A DNA stretch of 64,000 bases from Arthrobacter sp. EM1 (GTDB lineage: Bacteria > Actinomycetota > Actinomycetes > Actinomycetales > Micrococcaceae): positions 3,472,001 to 3,536,000 of the forward strand of contig NZ_CP124836.1 in assembly GCF_029964055.1 (NCBI RefSeq), read 5' to 3'. The position numbers were made by a program, and so were the translations under genes. The notes below the pieces were generated by a model that made no database searches, was not told where the DNA came from, and saw only the letters and a list, made by a program, of their open reading frames with translations. How positions within the stretch are numbered: the first letter of the stretch is position 1; each line of letters starts with the position of its first letter. Below are positions 61,333 through 64,000 of the stretch, one piece after another.

Positions 61333-61346
61333 CACCCCGCGGGGTG
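61333..61346. promoter_or_regulatory. Perfect palindrome
   Basis: CACCCC-GC-GGGGTG, 14 bp, between the first two parS sites. Its role is unknown. Confidence 0.4.
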
Positions 61347-61405
61347 AAGTACATATTCAGCCGCCCTCCGTGGACAGCGTGGTGCCAGTTTCACCTGGCT
61401 GCATA

Positions 61406-61421
61406 TGTTTCACGTGAAACG
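61406..61421. promoter_or_regulatory. parS site 2
   Basis: TGTTTCACGTGAAACG matches the parS consensus at 15 of 16 positions, 368 bp after site 1. Confidence 0.92.
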
Positions 61422-61712
61422 TCCGCACCCCTGATTGCAGGCGCCTACTCCCACGGTGTGTTGACCCGTCGCGATCCGCACCACCAACTACTGCGTGCCT
61501 AACCAAGAGGGCTGCCTGTACATCCAGACGCAACGCCACCTATAGCCTCTCAGGAGAGCTCGGCACGGATATCGGGGGTCAAAGGATGGTTCAACTGCGG
61601 CGGACCCACCGGAACCAATTTGGAACCTTCGCAATGGACTCCCTGGAGCCGGATCACTCCTGATTACCATTGTTGGCACCCGGTCAGTGCCTTTATCGCA
61701 GCGGCGGCCGGG

Positions 61713-61726
61713 CGGCGCTAGCGCCG
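61713..61726. promoter_or_regulatory. Perfect palindrome
   Basis: CGGCGCTAGCGCCG is a 14-bp perfect palindrome located 35 bp before parS site 3. Confidence 0.4.
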
Positions 61727-61760
61727 GGTAAACCGGACGCCGTCGCCGGAACTACGCCAA

Positions 61761-61776
61761 TGTTTCACGTGAAACA
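61761..61776. promoter_or_regulatory. parS site 3 (perfect)
   Basis: TGTTTCACGTGAAACA matches the parS consensus at all 16 positions, 355 bp after site 2. Confidence 0.95.
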
Positions 61777-62616
61777 CATCATCCCTCGCATCGTCGCCGT
61801 CTCCGGTCACAAACGATGCGGAGTCTCAGGCGGCACGGGCGGGTTCACTTCCTGTACAGAGCCCAATATCTTCAGGGCCAGCCAGCTGGGGGACACGGGG
61901 CACAGAGGCGGTGCGGGCCACGATCAAGGACCTCGTACTGCAGTTGGGGTCCCGATGTCCTTCGGGCACCGCGCGTCTATCCGCGGCACCTCCTGCAGCG
62001 AACGCCGGTGCCTCGCGCTCCAGTCTGCGGTGAAGGACTGACAATAGAAAACCCGAGGAAAATACGGCAAACTCTGCCACAGGGGGACCGTGATACCCCC
62101 CCGCCGCCGAGAGGACTGCACCGTAGATGGAGAGGTCCACTGGGCGCTCTCTCTTCCGCCGGGCGAGAACGCCTGCAAGGACCGGCTGGAATGCCCGGCC
62201 GAACCATCCCTAGCGACATCATTTTGCCATTTGGCCGCCGTGGATCTCTTGGGAGGGCCCACGGATTAAGCGGTATCGTCCAGCCCGCGTTCTGCTGCAT
62301 CAGCCAACTGATACCCAGCCTTCAGCGGAACCCTTTGGTGCGGGCCTCCAATGTCACTTCGGACACCCTAGAACGTACCTCGACAGGGGTCGCCAGATCA
62401 CGATGGTCCGGGCATCCGATGGGGGAGGCTGAGGGAAGCAGGCCTAGCCGATACCTCCCCACTTCTCTTGTTGCCCTCGAAGAATGGGCTGTGCCGCAGC
62501 GACCGGGATTTGGCCCAGCGCTTCCCGAATCCAGTGTGCCCTGGCGGCACGCGGATGGTGATGCAGGGAGGCGGACTAAGACTGCCGATCATACCCAATA
62601 GCCCCAAACCGGGTAG

Positions 62617-62662
62617 ATTCCCACAGCCTTCTCCACAGAGGTTACTCACAGGGTTATCCACA
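62617..62662. promoter_or_regulatory. DnaA-box-like array A
   Basis: Four 9-mers ending in CACA, ATTCCCACA (62617), TTCTCCACA (62629), TTACTCACA (62642) and the perfect box TTATCCACA (62654), are spaced 12, 13 and 12 bp, all in the same orientation. Confidence 0.6.
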
Positions 62663-62898
62663 GGGGATGAGGGACTGATCACACGGTCGAAGCGTCGGCG
62701 CCCAGAGAGCCATTTGACGTTAACTCGGTTCGCGCCATTGCCCGTGATTCGAGGCCGTCCCTGGTCATCGACCCACGTACAGATTGTGGCTTGCATCAAC
62801 AGCACCTTGTCTGAATATTCGTGGAAAATTAACCAGCTGCAGTGGATTAAGTAAGCACAGCCTAGCGTTTTCGGTGCCGCCAAAATAGCGTCGCCGGA

Positions 62899-62914
62899 TG
62901 TTTCACGTGAAACG
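62899..62914. promoter_or_regulatory. parS site 4
   Basis: TGTTTCACGTGAAACG matches the parS consensus at 15 of 16 positions, lying between the two DnaA-box-like arrays. Confidence 0.92.
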
Positions 62915-63007
62915 CTACGGGAGTCCTAACGCCCGGTTGGAAGCAGCTCGCAGCTGGCGCTCCAACGGCCCTGGCAGCAGCGTCGCGGCCCTGACCTGTG
63001 TGTCGAG

Positions 63008-63052
63008 TAATCCACAGCTTTATCCACAGCACTATCCACCGGGTTATCCACC
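63008..63052. promoter_or_regulatory. DnaA-box-like array B
   Basis: TAATCCACA (63008), TTATCCACA (63020, perfect), CTATCCACC (63032) and TTATCCACC (63044) recur at exactly 12-bp steps in the same orientation. Confidence 0.65.
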
Positions 63053-63662
63053 GCCGACCACAACAGCCCAGGGAAGCCTCCGGGTACGCGGTCCCAATCT
63101 TCACCATCACCCGCCGAGCTGGAGGCATCCGTTATCGGCCCATGTCTGGCGTCCGCCACCCCGTCCAGCAGCCGTGGCAGCACGGATAAACGTGACGGTA
63201 CCCCGCGATCAAAAGAGCACTCGCTCACGTCCGTGACGGCCGGGACAACTACTGTGAATAGCCACTACACACGATTGGGCTGCAGCGACCCTCAAAGCTC
63301 CACACGGGGGGCTCGTCGATTTCCGTCACTCGAAGCCCCATACGATCGGACGGCCACCCGAAGCTTGCAGACCCCCAGCCGCGCCCCGTCATCGCCAAAC
63401 TCACACTGATGTCTGTCGCTTGGCGCGAGCATAAAGAACCGGTCTACCACCGTGCCACCCGCTGTGCCGGGTAAGGCCCGCGACGAAACAGCACGGCAAC
63501 GAAGGTCGCCCACAGGGTGTGGGCAGAAAGGAGCTGTGGGCACGCTGCCGGCTCATGGGGGGCGCGCCCGCATGCCTGTCTAGGGCTTGTGCACGGCCTC
63601 CAGGCGTACATAGAGCGGTGCGGAGTGCAGTTGTCGAGAACCGAGACGCAAGGGGTCCAGAG

Positions 63663-63688
63663 AGCGGCCTAGGGGCCCCTAGACCGCT
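63663..63688. promoter_or_regulatory. Large near-perfect palindrome
   Basis: A 26-bp palindrome with a single mismatched pair, built from AGCGG, a central perfect CTAGGGGCCCCTAG and CCGCT. It may be a protein-binding or cruciform-forming site; no known consensus was recognised. Confidence 0.5.
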
Positions 63689-64000
63689 GCGAATTGCACC
63701 TGTCCTTGATCTGCGGCCAAGACCTGCCAGCCTAGCGCCCTGCAATTGTGAGTCATGGCGATCACCGCCCGGCGATGCCAGGCGTGTTGGTCATGCCCTG
63801 GGTTCGCTGCAATGAGACGCGGATCCAGCGGGGTTATGTGAATGTCCGGCACCCGGGCCTACCGCCGTCTACCGTACCCCAGTCCGTGCCATACCCCATC
63901 AACCGAGACAAGGAAGGATCCGACCGCCAGCTGAATGCAGACTCGATGCCGGGCCGCCAGCGTGCGGAGGCACAGTCTCCACTTTCGGGAATTGTCGAAG

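Larger units (their letters stand above)
60750..64000. other. Gene-free 3.2-kb region with parS sites and DnaA-box-like arrays
   Basis: No reading frame here shows domain motifs, a credible ribosome site together with coding character, or resemblance to parB, parA or cell-wall amidase genes expected nearby. Longer open frames are rich in Ser, Arg, Pro and Gly and look random. The region contains four parS sites, two DnaA-box-like arrays, three perfect palindromes of 14 bp or more, and a single large one at 63663-63688. It is read as an origin-proximal control or segregation region. Confidence 0.65.

Noticed and set aside
61816..62601. A 261-codon plus-strand open frame in the parS region
   Set aside because: It has no domain, no convincing ribosome site, and a composition dominated by Arg, Pro, Gly and Ser, as expected of random high-GC sequence.
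62398..62883. A 161-codon minus-strand open frame over DnaA-box-like array A
   Set aside because: No family resemblance was seen, and the frame reads through the box array, which explains its short VDN-type repeat pieces. It is probably not a gene.
62617..63052. Calling this region the chromosome origin oriC
   Set aside because: DnaA-box-like sites alone are not enough. dnaA, dnaN, rpmH and an AT-rich unwinding element are not visible, and the region lies on the trxA side of the expected parB.
62617..63052. The regular 12-bp repeats as a CRISPR array
   Set aside because: Repeat units are too short, with no spacers of 30 bp or more and no cas genes nearby.

Overview
The window is high-GC actinobacterial DNA, most like Arthrobacter/Pseudarthrobacter (Micrococcaceae). 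Grounds: strong GC bias, many GTG/TTG starts, several apparently leaderless genes, DUF2277, DUF1345 and CGNR proteins, the cluster rpsF-ssb-rpsR-rplI with dnaB close by, and the right-hand order CCA-transferase / NUDIX - murJ - pseudokinase - trxB - trxA, which in actinobacteria lies beside parB-parA and the chromosome origin. The assignment is inference from gene content; no database was searched.

Layout. 1-7.1 kb: 3' part of a copper P-type ATPase, DUF2277, a lone WXG100 protein, an EamA exporter divergent from a CGNR regulator, membrane proteins, a MATE exporter and a double-hotdog thioesterase. 7.1-14.0 kb: dnaB, a 625-bp spacer rich in DnaA-box-like sites, two membrane-anchored proteins with L7/L12-like segments, an FMN reductase, two decayed genes (PhzF and DUF1801 families), then rplI, rpsR, ssb and rpsF. 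14.3-26.4 kb: DUF1345, then a surface-polysaccharide locus with four glycosyltransferase-type genes and a Wzx-like flippase on +, a Wzz-like and a Wzy/ligase-like gene on -, then another glycosyltransferase and a secreted hydrolase-like protein on +. 26.5-38.9 kb: M18 aminopeptidase, amino-acid permease, an ABC transporter with its two-component system, an alpha/beta hydrolase, a PAP2-diacylglycerol-kinase fusion, a PAP2 phosphatase, and an MFS/DeoR pair. 39-44.8 kb: a lactate-type module (FAD/Fe-S dehydrogenase, lactate permease, GntR regulator) bracketed by a direct repeat. 44.9-51.7 kb: ABC-F ATPase, penicillin-binding lipoprotein, FAD oxidoreductase, GT87 transferase. 51.7-52.6 kb: an AT-richer island with two tiny ORFs, several palindromes and its own terminator. 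52.6-60.7 kb: histidine phosphatase, CCA-adding enzyme, NUDIX, MurJ, pseudokinase and the thioredoxin system, the last preceded by a perfect SigR-type promoter.

60.7-64.0 kb has no credible gene but holds four parS sites (ParB-binding), two arrays of DnaA-box-like 9-mers at a 12-13 bp pitch, and several long palindromes. I read it as an origin-proximal segregation/replication-control region; parB, parA and dnaA are not in the window.

The points most worth a second look are this gene-free parS/DnaA-box region, the small-peptide island at 51.7-52.6 kb, the repeat pair around the lactate module, the L7/L12-like membrane proteins, and the leader of the polysaccharide locus.
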